A DNA stretch of 64,000 nt from Panonychus citri (taxonomy: Eukaryota > Arthropoda > Arachnida > Trombidiformes > Tetranychidae), in NCBI RefSeq assembly GCF_014898815.1, contig NW_026515450.1, positions 496,001 to 560,000 of the forward strand. Reading direction: 5' to 3'. Numbering within the stretch: position 1 is the first letter of the stretch; every line of letters begins with the position of its first letter. The notes beneath the pieces are model-generated. The model ran no database searches and was not told the origin of the DNA. It saw only the letters and a program-made list of their open reading frames with translations. Shown here piece by piece: positions 47,901-59,926 of the stretch. The position numbers and the translations under genes are program-made.

Positions 47901-50900
47901 AATTAAATTAGCTCGTATCCATTTGGCGCAATTTTTACAAATTGCTGGTGTTGAATTACGTGAATTACCAACAACCTCACCACTTATTCATACAGTGTTT
48001 AAAATCCTTGAAATGTGGACAATTTACATGAAAAGTTACATGGAATCATTTGAAGGTCCTCCGTCCAACTTTTTACCAAATAATTATGTTGAAGCAAATC
48101 GTCAACCCGGTGGACCACCAATATGGAAATACAAGGTTCTCCTCGAAACAAATAATACACCCTTTAGATCACACAATGCAATAACCAAACCAATGAAACG
48201 ATTATGGAATTACCTTGTTCGCCAAGAGAGAGTTCAAGATCTTTTTATAAGGTACATTTTTACCTCTGGTAAACCAGGAAGTGAATATGCTGATTATGGT
48301 TCTAATCAAGGTGATGGAACTTCATCTGCTTCTGATCATCATCATCATCATCATCATGGTGATCCTGTAAGGATAGTTCATAAAGAGCAAGATAATATCA
48401 GTGCTTTCTGTTTAAATAATACACAATCTGGTTATATTGCAATCGCAACTCCCAAAGAAGTACAAGAACTTGATATTTCAGTTCTCCTTGAACCTGTTCC
48501 ATGGCTTGAAGAGGAGGCTGAATTTGACATTTTAAATATGTTAAAGTAAGTAAAATATAGTGAGAGAGAGAGAGAGAGAGAGAAGGAGAAAGGTAATATA
48601 AAGAAAAAATAATTCTTCATCCATAGTGATGATGATATACATTTTCTCCTGATACCAATGACAATTTGACATGATAACAATACATGATGATGACAGAAAA
48701 TTTCCTCATCTCTCAATAAGATAATGGATAATGTGAATTACTTAAGATAAACCATATCTTACAACTATTAATCAATAATAATGACAAAGACATTGAAAAA
48801 AAAATTATTATTATTATTACGATAATGTTGACAGAGTAATAAAAATAATTATTATAATGATGATAATAATAATGAAGATTAGGTGAAAATGATATTAACT
48901 TATCATCAAAAATGAGAGTCTTCACTTAAGATAAATATATACAATTTGATTATTTCGCTAATTTTTACCTTATTATTTTATCAATGATTAACTGATTAGA
49001 TTTAGAGAAAGTTATTGATTGATTACAATTAACATTGTCACTTAACATTCGGTACAATATTTAATTGGTTATCAATTTCTCTTCCTGAAGAATGCAATTA
49101 AAATAAATAGAAGATAATTAGTTAATTATAATGATATTATAATTATCACAGAGTCTTTATTTCCCATGGTAGATCTCTCTCTCTCTCACACATTTATCAT
49201 TTAAATTTAAATTATAATCTAAATTTTTTTTGATATAACCTAATTTTCATTTTCGTCTATTTAATTATCCAGAGTTCCAGAATCTCTATCAGCCTCTAAT
49301 TATCTAGTTGTTCAACATCCAGCTGATCGTTTATCATCATCCCCCGGAGGCAAAGCCTTACAATCCCAACCAATTTCTGTATCTAATCAACCTCACCCAC
49401 CCAAAGGAACAGTATTGGTAAGTTGTTTTTTTTTGTTCACCAATTTCACATGTCAAAAAAGTAAACAAAATGTTGAAAGGAAAAAAGAAACACTGATGAT
49501 TTCATTTCATTGATTAACAACTATTAACATAGTAAATAGAAAAATTTTCAACAATAATAATGTTAATTACTTATTCTAAATTGTTATTATTAACGCTGCC
49601 ATATTAATCAACTAACTACACATACACAAGGCTAAACATAATTTTCCGGGTAGTAATAACCCACAATTTTGTCAATTCGTTATTGAACGAAGTCGACATA
49701 TTCTGAAACCGGTAAGAGAAACAAGAAAAACTTGATTAATTCTCGTTAAAAATGATTATTATTTCCATTGCCCACACAGTTTCTAAATCATCTCGTTTTA
49801 ATTAACTACCAATTTGATTTTATTATCATTTTATTTACTTGAAACCCTTTTCTTTTTTATCAATTTGTTTTCTCGTTACCTGTCTGCTTTTTTATTGCGA
49901 TTTTGTTTTTTTTTCTTCATAAACTTTATATTTTTGTGATTAATTGCACTGAATTACCTTGTATTTTAATCAATTGATTACTAATTTCATTTGTTTATTC
50001 ATTTTACAGCTTAAACGTCACAAAACGGAAGGAACTCGAAGACTATGTTCTCATCCAACTTTACCTTATTGTAAGATAATAATTGATGATGCAAAGAAAA
50101 TATCAAAACAATTGTTGATTTAATTGTTGATTTTCTTGAAATTATCCATAGATTTATCTGGATCTCAAGATGGAGCAGTAAACTTATGGGAATGGAAACA
50201 TCAGAATCCATTAGCATCTCCTCGAGCTCCCGGAACTTTTGCTAAAGTTACCAAAGTCGCTTTCAATCAGATCGGTAATAAATTTGGTGTAACCGATGGT
50301 GATGGTAATCTAAGCCTATGGCAGGTTGCATTATGTACTTCCTCAACTAAACCATTCTTTGTGAGTTTAAATCAATTTGTTGTAGAAAATGAATTCATCT
50401 CAAATTAATTGAATCAATTTACTTTTGTTTCTTTGTTTTCTTTATAGAGTATGCAAGTTCATTCCAAACACGCCAGTGACTTTACCTTCCTTGGATCTTC
50501 ATCTTTAATCATAACCGCTGGTCAATCAACTGATCATAAAAATATCTGCATGTGGGATACTCTTTTACCAGCTAAAAAGTCACTGGTCAGTTCATTTTCT
50601 TGCCATGAGCATCATGGTGCCTCGGTGGTTCTTTATGCACCACTAAATCAATTGCTCATCACTGGTGGTAAGAAAGGTGAAGTATTCATCTTTGATATGA
50701 GACAACGAACCCAACGAAATAAATTCCAAGCCCATGATTCCGCCATTAAATGTATGACCCTTGATCCAGGGGAGGAATTTTTCGTTACCGGATCAGCTGA
50801 TGGTGATATTAAGGTTAATAACAAGTCAATTCAGCTAATATGGTTAAATATACTAATTTTATCTTCTTCTTTTTTTTCTCTCTCTCTCTCTCTCGCTCAT

Positions 50901-51091
50901 TAATTTAGGTTTGGAGTTTAATTCCTCCCCAATCAATTGTAAACTCTTACCTAGGTGAACACTCACGCAGTACTCTATTCCGTAACATAGGAATGGGAGT
51001 TTCTCATCTTTACGTTGATAATGTTGGTCGATTATTTTCCTGTGGAGCTGATGGATCACTTAAGATGCGTCAACTTCCGGGTCATAGATAA
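38903..51091 (+). CDS. Rbcn-3A: Dmx-like / rabconnectin-3 alpha WD40 protein, 3,527 aa
   Basis: Eight coding exons: 38903-41398, 41503-48545, 49273-49417, 49631-49711, 50010-50070, 50152-50360, 50448-50813 and 50909-51091; phases agree at every junction. The N-terminal part holds WD40 repeats interrupted by low-complexity inserts (KHKHKHKQQQQQQ near 40500; Gly run near 42350). The central RAV1-type domain covers about residues 1860-2100 (GLRFLLAMRQHTYLLRCLPY, GCGWWIRNNAVLRRLMEQ, DPLDAALFYLAMKKK). A run of seven His lies near residue 3111. C-terminal WD40 repeats occupy the last four exons (SGSQDGAVNLWEW, QAHDSAIK, SCGADGSLK). The family acts with rabconnectin-3 beta as the metazoan RAVE-like complex that assembles V-ATPase on endosomes and synaptic vesicles and affects Notch trafficking. 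Length is close to the Drosophila protein. Exon 2, 7,043 bases, is unusually long. Confidence 0.96.
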
Positions 51092-51669
51092 AAACATTTA
51101 CCACTCTACCGTCTAGCCCACCAAACAATTGAACTAATTACTACTGAAGCTTCAAGTTTTTCAATCTAAACCATAAACTACTACTACTTGCAATTAGTAT
51201 TATATATTGTTTTGATCCAATTTGTTTGTTTAACCTGATTGATGAATTAATTATTTAGTATCTCTCTCTCTCTCTATCTCTATCTTTCTCTTTCTCTCTC
51301 TCTCACTTTCTCGACAATAACCATAACTGTCAACTTTTAGACACTCAAACAACACAAACAAACACACAAAAAATATACACCAACCACCACTTATACACAA
51401 GACATTCTTAAATCTTAAATTGTCCCTCTCTTCATTTCCTCTTCCTCTCCTTCCACTTACCCACCTTGATGATTTTCACAAAGATGATGATTTATATATA
51501 CAATTTTGCTCTCCATTGTTTGGTTTTTGATCTTCAATTTGAAAGAGTGCAATAATAATAGAAATTATTGTGATATGTTCCTTAACCTTATCGTTTTTCC
51601 TTGGATGAAATCCTCCTTCCCACCACCAAGACTTTCACCACCATCACCCATGTTTTCCCACTTCCATCC

Positions 51670-51728
<59 letters not shown>

Positions 51729-52055
51729 TCTCTTCTTCACTTTTTTGTCTTTGTCTTTCTTTCCTTACAATGATTAGATCTACCCAATCATCAGTTTTAA
51801 ACAAGCAAATACAACTATCGGAGGTTAATCATCCTAAATTCAAATCAAGATTATTAAATTTAATTATTAAATCAAGTTTTTTTTTGTGAAAAACCAAAAG
51901 CATTAAAAAAAATCTTTAATCTCATTGATAATCTTACACCATTTTGATTATCGTATGTATTTAGATTGATCCAGTTTCTACCAAGCAATTAAATTGGAGG
52001 AATAAAAAAAAGAGACTCCATTGATTTAGTGATTGAGTTGATTCCAAATGGATAA
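51092..52055. other. 3' region between convergent Dmx-like and TXNDC17 genes
   Basis: Probable Dmx-like 3' UTR plus spacer. A long CT microsatellite lies at about 51673-51723 and a shorter one near 51262-51303. AATAAA near 52000 is a candidate poly(A) signal. The Pro/Leu/Ser frame at 51506-51889 is a product of the CT repeat. Confidence 0.5.
51673..51723. repeat. (CT)n microsatellite
   Basis: About 25 CT units, the longest pure dinucleotide run in the cellular gene region, in the Dmx-like 3' region. Confidence 0.9.
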
Positions 52056-52712
52056 TCACAAGGTTAACAGTTCATCAATTAAATCAGGATCAGTTAAATT
52101 ATCTTCAGCCAATCTCATGTTAAGCTGTAAATGACAATAACAACAAAGAGTATGATTAGTTAATTGTGCTAAAAATTATGAAATAGTAAAAATTATCAAC
52201 TGTTTCATTGATAATAATGATCCCATTGAGGGAAAACATGATTAATCAACAACAATTGACAGATTAATTAAAAGGTAAGGAAAAAACAAACTGAATGAAA
52301 CAGTTGATTAATGTTGCTAATTGTTGTTGTTTATCAACAACTGAATCAACAATAATAATAAACAATTAGAATTGTTATTTAATCAACTTACTTGTCCATG
52401 TAACATTAGGGTGGGAACACATTTTAATTGTATATCCTTATTGGTGCGATAATAATTGTTCAAGTTTTTATGATCTGCTCGGTCGATCTCAACGGTGATA
52501 AAGGCCACTTTTTCCGCTCCGTCATGAGCCTTTTCATATTCACTGAGACAACTTTCAATTACCGGATGGGCAGTGACACAATCTGGACACCAAGATTGAC
52601 CAGTGGCATCTTTTGATCCAGTAAATAGAAGCCAAATTTTATCACAAGTTGATGAGACTGATTCAATTGCTTTAATCATCTCATCGGAACTGTTAACGGT
52701 GATTCGTTTCAT
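52056..52712 (-). CDS. TXNDC17: Thioredoxin domain-containing protein 17 (TRP14-like)
   Basis: Two exons: 52392-52712 (ATG at 52712) and 52056-52124, with intron 52125-52391 (CAA/GTAAGT donor, TTACAG acceptor), giving 129 residues against about 123 in mammals. The active site is WCPDC within GQSWCPDCVTAHPVI, the signature of this family rather than WCGPC thioredoxins. KIWLLFTGSKDATGQSWCPD and CVPTLML fit the fold. It is a cytosolic disulfide reductase acting with thioredoxin reductase on small substrates such as cystine. The C-terminal exon is short and acidic, as in relatives. Confidence 0.92.
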
Positions 52713-53324
52713 TATTCTTGGTTTAATTTGAACAATTAGTTTTCAAATGGTAACAATTGACCAAAAAAAACAATGGAAAGTTAATAATAATCAAGGTGAA
52801 ACAATTAACTTACACTTTGGGAACCAGAAAGTAAATCAAAGTGTAACCATCAGCCACTTTGATTGTTACCATCTCCATGGGCGTATCTTTAATTTAATTT
52901 GGTTACCTCATTTGAAATATCATTTATTAATTGTGATTATGGTTAACTATTAGTTAATTGTTTACCTAACAGTTAATTTGATGATATTTGATACTTTTAA
53001 ATGTCACTCAAACTCCTACGGAGTTTTTGTTTTATTAATAGTTGTTGATTGTTGTCAATTTGATTGTCTTAGAAATGATTTAAAGGTTACTTGATTTGAT
53101 ATAATTTAATGTATGAAATGTTTGTTGATTTAATTGTTGATTCAATTGGGTGGGTGGTTTTCCCTTTCATGTTTAATGCATGTTAATTGTAATTCAATTA
53201 TGAGATTGTTAATGTAAATGATTAGATTTTCATCCTTAATCCATAATGGAAATGATTTTCATTCACTTTTAGGTTTAGGTTAATGGTTCATCTTAAAGGT
53301 CATCAGTATTTTCTTGATGGTCAG
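52713..53324. other. Spacer between TXNDC17 and GALNS
   Basis: 612 bases, no gene seen. TTTATT at 53031-53036 gives AATAAA on the minus strand, a candidate poly(A) signal about 290 bases past the GALNS stop. TXNDC17 promoter sequence should lie at its left end. Confidence 0.45.
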
Positions 53325-55004
53325 TTAATGAGGCCAATCACATTTATAAGGTTTCGATGGTGGTATTGGTAGGCAATCGTCCAGTTCCTGGCAACCTGGA
53401 GGTGACCAGTGCATCACTGAAAGGTCGCACCAATTGAGAGCGGGCTCACCGGGTTCCATTGAGGTGAGATGGTCAATGTAGATTGAATTAAAAGTTGGAA
53501 TTATTTTCTTGTACTCAAGTGAATGAGTTGGTATCAGGTAACGTTCACCGGGGTCACGGCCTAGGTGGAAAAGGGCAGGGGAAAGGGTGTAATTGGATAG
53601 AGTGTGAGTGGTGATTCCAGGGACAAATGATCCGGGACAAAAGTCGATTCCCGTTGAAAATTGGGCTAAAGAGTTTGTCCAGGTGAACCAGTGAGCTTTA
53701 TATTGTCCATAACGAATGGCCATAAGTCGGTTACCTCGATAAAAGTAAACTGGTCTATCTGGCTGAGAAAAGTTCATGGGATTGATTAAACTGGACGCAA
53801 AGCTGAATCCATCTATTGGTCGTTCTGTTGGTAGAGATGAATTGGAAATTTCAACAAGGGTGGAAAATAGATCGACAAAAGAAACTGCTTTAGTCCATTT
53901 TGTACCTGGTTCGATGACCCCCGGCCAGTAAGCTATTCCAGGTACTCGAAATCCACCTTCAAAGGTTGTTTGTTTACCGCAAAGTAAAGGACCTGCTGAA
54001 CCAGCGTCATTTTTAGAGACAAGAGCAGGTCCATTGTCGGAGGTGAAAAAAATCAAAGTATTATTAGCCGTGAACGGAGAGGCAGCGATTGTATTGACAA
54101 TTTGACCCACTGCCCAGTCCAGTTCAACTAGAGCATCACCATAAGGTGATCCTCGTCGGGAGGAACCAATAAACTGAGTCGATCGGTAAGAAGGTGCGTG
54201 ACTGGCATCGGGAGACCATAGGAGGAAAAATGGACCCGAATTGGCCTCAACTCGAGATGCAATATAATCTAGTGCTTTTTGGGTGTAAATTTGTGTCAAA
54301 TTTGAGACAAAATTAGCCCGATCAATGATAAAATCTTGAAAATATCGACCAACCATCAGGTCATCCTGATAAATGGGAATATTTGGTCGGACTTTATTAT
54401 CATATGGACCAAAGTGACAATTAGTTGATCCAAAGAAAGTATTGAAACCATGTTGCCGTGGTAAAAATTGTGGCCTATGACCTAAATGCCATTTACCAAT
54501 GAGAGCTGTATGATAACCGGAATCGGATAAAAGCTCAGCCAAAGTGATTTCCTGATGATCAATTCCACCGACAATTTCCTGTGGTGTATAAGAGTTTCGT
54601 CCATCAATATTATCAGTGTAAAAACCATTACGAATGGGCAGTCTACCGGTCAGCAGGGAGGCTCGTGAAGGTGAACACAGGGGCGATGAAGAGTAAAATG
54701 AGGTCAATAACATTCCCGCCGAGGCCAAAGAGTCAAGATTAGGTGTATCATGATTAGGATCACCATTGACTCCTAAATCACCAAATCCCATGTCATCCAT
54801 AAGCATGACAATAATGTTGGGTGGAGGAGGAAGAGGGATGAAGGATGATGATGATTGGTTCGCATGTTGACCATTAAACTGACCGTTGTGGTGATGGTCA
54901 GTTGAGTGATTAGATGATGGGTGAGGTTGACATGATGAAATTAACGTTAAAACAAATAAATGACTCAATAGAATCCAAGGTTTCACTTGATATTTGATTA
55001 ACAT
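53325..55004 (-). CDS. GALNS: N-acetylgalactosamine-6-sulfatase (GALNS-like)
   Basis: Uninterrupted frame. The ATG at 55004 puts a signal peptide directly at the N-terminus (MLIKYQVKPWILLSHLFVL), so it is preferred over the in-frame ATG at 55076; 559 residues against about 522 in human. The sulfatase signature is PLCSPSRASLLTGRLPIRNG; its Cys becomes formylglycine. Metal and active-site regions visible are VMLMDDMGFGDLG, IGKWHLGHRP, SPDASHAP and FFTSDNGPAL. NCHFGPYDNK, GRDPGERY and the end PYKCDWPH match GALNS rather than arylsulfatase A or B. It removes 6-sulfate from N-acetylgalactosamine (chondroitin sulfate) and galactose (keratan sulfate) in the lysosome. A His/Asn/Ser-rich insert follows the signal peptide. 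Absence of introns is unusual for this many-exon family. Confidence 0.93.
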   Translation of the reverse strand: MLIKYQVKPWILLSHLFVLTLISSCQPHPSSNHSTDHHHNGQFNGQHANQSSSSFIPLPPPPNIIVMLMDDMGFGDLGVNGDPNHDTPNLDSLASAGMLLTSFYSSSPLCSPSRASLLTGRLPIRNGFYTDNIDGRNSYTPQEIVGGIDHQEITLAELLSDSGYHTALIGKWHLGHRPQFLPRQHGFNTFFGSTNCHFGPYDNKVRPNIPIYQDDLMVGRYFQDFIIDRANFVSNLTQIYTQKALDYIASRVEANSGPFFLLWSPDASHAPSYRSTQFIGSSRRGSPYGDALVELDWAVGQIVNTIAASPFTANNTLIFFTSDNGPALVSKNDAGSAGPLLCGKQTTFEGGFRVPGIAYWPGVIEPGTKWTKAVSFVDLFSTLVEISNSSLPTERPIDGFSFASSLINPMNFSQPDRPVYFYRGNRLMAIRYGQYKAHWFTWTNSLAQFSTGIDFCPGSFVPGITTHTLSNYTLSPALFHLGRDPGERYLIPTHSLEYKKIIPTFNSIYIDHLTSMEPGEPALNWCDLSVMHWSPPGCQELDDCLPIPPSKPYKCDWPH

Positions 55005-58000
55005 TTTTCTCTCACAGTAATTAAAAAAATTAAACGAATCAACAATTAGCAACTCATTGAACCATTTACCGGACACAATTAACTTTTAATTGTTTACAAT
55101 GTGTAAAATTATTTTGAATCATAAACAACTTTGATTGTAATATTAACTGAATCAAGCTTTCAACTTTTCATTGAGAATTGATGAAAACTTAATCAATCGT
55201 TGACACTAATTAATTGCTTGTCTTTGATTATCGATGGATGAGAAAACCTAATCAAGATAATTGTTAATCTTGAGAAATTGATTTTTCTCATTCTCTTTAA
55301 TTGTTGTGATTAACCATTTCAAGTTGATTACTGCTCAATATCAACAGATATTATTTGTAGTTAATATATTAATTGTTGTTGTAATGTTAATTTAAAATGC
55401 TTCATCATTATTGTATTAACTTTTAATTGTTTGCAATTTAACCAAACTGATCAATTTCAATTGTAATGATGATGATAAATCAATATGATTGGTGAAAAGA
55501 AAAACTTAATTAAACTTGACAACAATCAATTATTTGAAAGATTTATGATTGAAATAATTTTCTTTCTGATTGATTGTTGAGTTTTGAAAATTGTTGATGA
55601 TGATAAATTGATTACTAATCTAATCAAGTTGAAAGTTTTTCAGGCTAACAATCAATCAGAATTGATTTGAACTGATAAACGATTCTAATAATAAATCAAA
55701 AGCGTTTGATTAACATTGTCAACCACCAAGAGGATAATCAGACAAATGAACAATTAAAAATGATATTAATTGTTGACTGTTGACCGAAAGTTAAAAGTTA
55801 ATTAGCTGATTAAAGTGTTTAATTGTTAATCGTCTTTAATTGTAATTGTTTTGGTTTGTTTTCTAACTTTCGATTTGAAAGAAAAGGCAAATTGTTGGGA
55901 AAAGTTTGTTTTTTTTTTCATTCTGTTATTACCACAATCAGCATTCTGAATTCTTGGTGTTAATTATTGATGAATTATTGTAAGATTACAAAGTGATCAG
56001 TGAGAGGATGATTAATGATGATGGAAACGATGATAATAATAATAATTAACATAGAAAGAAAATGTTTTTCCTTGAACAATTAGTTAATGATGATACACAA
56101 TGATGATTAGTATTATGATACAATATATATTTGATTTGAGTCTTTCCAATTGACAGTAATTAGTTTGATTGGTTTGCTTAATTTTCTTTCTCTCTTTCTT
56201 AATTGTACTTCTAACAGATATTTGAACACTTTTGGTTATCTTATAAATAATACAATTAACTAATTGTTTTCCATGAATTTGATTACAATTAAAAGTCTCG
56301 GTGATTGTGTTTTCATATGAATGTGAATGTGAACGTGAGTGTGAGTGTGAGTGTGAGTGTTTGTATTGTGTCAATTAGAGTGAATTTAAAGTTAATTACT
56401 TGTGGAAAAGTTTTCGTTTTCTTTTTGATTCTAAAATTTTCTTTTCATTTAATCATCATCACCATTATGATTAACTGATTATCTAATCGAATTGTCAAAT
56501 TAAACAGAATTTTGAAAGAAAAAAAGTTCATTTCCATTGATTAATTACTCTGAGACTTTCATGATGATCTCTGGTTAATATGTTCACGATTTCTTTAAGT
56601 GGATTCAATTCAATCATGAGATCATATAATTATATCTAATCTCGAATTTGATTTGAGAGAGAGAAAAGAAAAGTTCTAACCCTTAATTCTGTAATTAAAT
56701 GATTACATTTTCAAGGTTTTAATCGTCATCATCATCATCATCATCGCTCTCTGATTAAATGTAATTAACTAATCAATTCTAATTGTTTTAACCATCAAAC
56801 CAACGAGAAAAATGAAACTAATCAAATCAGCACATTCAAAGTTTTTGCAATGATAATTAACAAAATATATTAACTATAACAATCAATTTTTGTGTTAATT
56901 GTTTCTCAATGATAATCATAATCTGTGGCACCAATTGATTAAAACTTTTTGTTTCTTGTTTAAATGGTTAATAAAAATGATTACCTTTAATTGTTTATGA
57001 TTAAAAAAATGATTACAAACCAAATTAAATGGAAAAATTAAAAGTTTATCAAAATCAGATTGGAGAATGGGGAAAAATTAAAATAAATTCAATCAAATTA
57101 GTTAATTAATAATAATTGTGATGTTTAATTGTTTCAAAAATGAAGAAAAAGACAAAAAAAAGTTTAAAATGCAAAATTAAAAGTTAATTGTAAACATAAA
57201 GGGTTAAACAAGTAAAGACAATTAAAGTTAATTGTTGTTTGTTGATCAAAATAAAAATGATTTGTTGTTGTAAATTGTTGATTCTCTCAATAGTTAATTA
57301 GTTAATTAACTAATTATGTATATATATAATATATCAATGAATACATAATTGTAATCATAATCAGGCAAACAGTTAAATGATGATCATCATTAATCATGAT
57401 TAATTGATTTATATTAATTGATTATCATTACAGATTAGTTTTAGTATTACAATCAGAGAGGGAGAGAGAGAGAGAGTAATTAATTAATTGTTAGTATTAG
57501 TTAACTAAATTATATTAATTGTAACTTTTATCATTTTTTTTAAAGATTTTCATATTAATTGTGATTAGTTAAATTGTAATATTATTGATATTATTATTAT
57601 GCATCAAGTGTAGTTTTTTTTTTGGTTGTTAGTTAATCAGTTAATTAGTAAGATGATGAAATTGATTAATGTAATTAACTTAATCACACAAACACACAGA
57701 CACATACACACCCAATCAACGTGTTTACAACAATTTGATTAGGATGTTTTTTTTTCTGTTTAATTGATTAATTAACAAACAATTCAATTGATAATCAGAC
57801 AGAGACCACACTTATTTATATTTATAACTATTTACATGTAACATTAATTTTTATCATCATTAACAAATTGTTAATCATTATTATTAATAGTTATTGATTT
57901 TCATTAAATCATCACCGTCTCAACAACAACAGCAACAAATCAAAATTGATGATGATGATTAAGATGAGTGTTGATTAATTGTTGATTGAATTGATTGGCA

Positions 58001-59840
58001 GAGAGAGAGAGAGAGGAAAAAATTGAAACAATAAAATCAACTCCATTGTGGTGATTTAACCTTAATAACAATAATTAAGGTTCAATGATAATAATTAACA
58101 ATTATAATTTAATAACAATTAAATTGGTTGAATATTAGGTTGGTGTTGTTGTCAGTTAATCGGTCGGTCGGTCGGTCAGTGATTCGGTCAGTTTTTAATT
58201 ATAATCTTGAGTGGGTATTCATGTGAGTGGTTACGTGTTGTGTTGTATGTTTAAAGTATTATTATCATTAAATTATTAGATTATTAATTAGATTGATTTA
58301 GTTTCTTCTCAAAAGATGAGCAAAGGCGAGTGTGTTGTTGTTGTTGTTGTTGTGTTAATTGTTAGTGATGATATTATTTTGTTATTTAAACCATATGATA
58401 TGATAATCATGTTTTAATTGCAAAGTTTAATTTTGTTGTTACTTGTCACAGTTTTGTTCAATATGATGATGATGATTAGTTAATTGTTGATGCGTTGTTG
58501 ATGGATATATATATAAATTTCTGGGTGTCACTACGTTAATTTTGATTAATTATCGGTGTTTGTTTCTTGATGACTGAGAGAGTGAGAGTGTTGATTTGTA
58601 TGTTTGATAGTAGGAAGCACACTGGACACCACAGAACGGAACCATGGTAACCATTTGAAAAGAAGTTGAAAGAAAAAAAAATCAACAATAATTTTCAGCT
58701 TAATTACTAATAACACTTTAGAAGAAGAAGAAGAAGAAGAAAAGAAAAGAAAAACAAATTAAAAGTTGATGGAAAATCGCAATTAAATCCGCCAATAAGA
58801 TATTACCATCGATATTGATTGGTGATCGACATCATAATCATAATCATCATCATCGATATTGTATTGATAATATGATATGTTGTTGTTGAATTGATGGAAA
58901 AGTTTTACTTCTAATCCGAAAGAAAGAAGGGAGAAAAAGTTGAATTGAATTACGATTAATATCACTGATTAAATTGCGTTAATCATTTAATCCATAGGTA
59001 AAAACAGGAAGTATCAGTAGATTCAGATGATCCCATGAACCAATGATAAATATCACCAAGATGATGATCATGATAGGATATTCATGAGATTAGTGAATGT
59101 AAGTGTCTCTTTCTGTATTAGAATTACGGATTTATAATTATTCTTAAAGTTTTGATGAAACTTTTTCTTCATCATGAAAACGGGTGAAGGTCATACTGGT
59201 GATGGAGATGATGTTAATGATGATGATGATGATGATGATGATGGTAGTGGGTAAACAATGAAAAATAAGAGAGTGGGTTTAGTTTGATAAAATTACATTG
59301 AAAACTGATATATTGGTGTAGCTTGAGCAGCTAAAAAACATTGTTTTTCCCCTTCAGGCTATTTACTTGATTATCACTCGATCTGTGTACCTATGCATAC
59401 AATTGTTTTTGTTTATAATCAATTAATATCATTAATTTATTAATTGCTCTATTAAGATGATGATATGATTATGATGATCCTTTTTGTTTTACTTGGTGTT
59501 CAATTTAATTAATCAGTTGCTATCGATTTGTTTTTGTTTTTCAATCTTTTTTTTCCTAGATTTTGATTATGTTGTTGTTGTTGTTTTTGTGTCAAAATGT
59601 GAAATTTAAACAATTATTTGATTTAATTGTGATCAGCTGATGATGGAGATGATGATGATGATGATGATGATGTTATTGTTGTTGGTGTAACTGGGCAAGT
59701 AAGTGATGGTGTTTGTGTGAGTTTAAGGTGTTTATATGTGTATGTGTGTGTGTGAGTGTGTTGATTGTGAAATATTGTTAATCAATAAGGTGAATTGTTT
59801 TTGTTGTATCGGTGATCAAGTTAATTAGATTTTTTGTTTT
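55005..59840. other. A+T-rich intergenic stretch
   Basis: No supported gene in 4.8 kb. A (GAGTGT)n tract near 56320-56360 yields a spurious Ser/His frame on the minus strand. A 22-bp palindrome lies at 57295-57316, a CGGT tetranucleotide run near 58160-58178, and GAT runs near 59217-59243 and 59650-59671. Confidence 0.5.
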
Positions 59841-59926
59841 TTAAATTTCCGTTTCCGGATTACTTGGTGATAATGCATTCTGATGTCCACCTCTAGTCGG
59901 CGATACCATTGACAATTTTCTTGGCC
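59841..59926 (-). CDS. Candidate terminal exon ending in a PDZ-ligand-like -TEI
   Basis: A strong acceptor (TTGTTTACAG) at 59929-59927 on the minus strand is followed by 86 bases open in one frame to TAA at 59843-59841. The peptide PRKLSMVSPTRGGHQNAL... ends NPETEI, which fits a class I PDZ ligand (T/S-x-hydrophobic). Composition (Gly, Arg, Pro, Ser, His) differs from the surrounding Asn/Ile/Lys background. Upstream exons would lie rightwards and were not securely found. The gene is not identified. It could be chance, and a second minus frame is also open here. Confidence 0.3.

Noticed and set aside
55005..55076. 24-codon upstream extension of GALNS to an in-frame ATG at 55076
   Set aside because: It would bury the signal peptide inside the protein; the ATG at 55004 gives a normal secretory N-terminus.
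56084..56374. Minus-strand frame starting with Ser-His repeats
   Set aside because: Generated by a GTGAGT/GAATGT repeat; the rest is Lys/Ile/Asn-rich noise.
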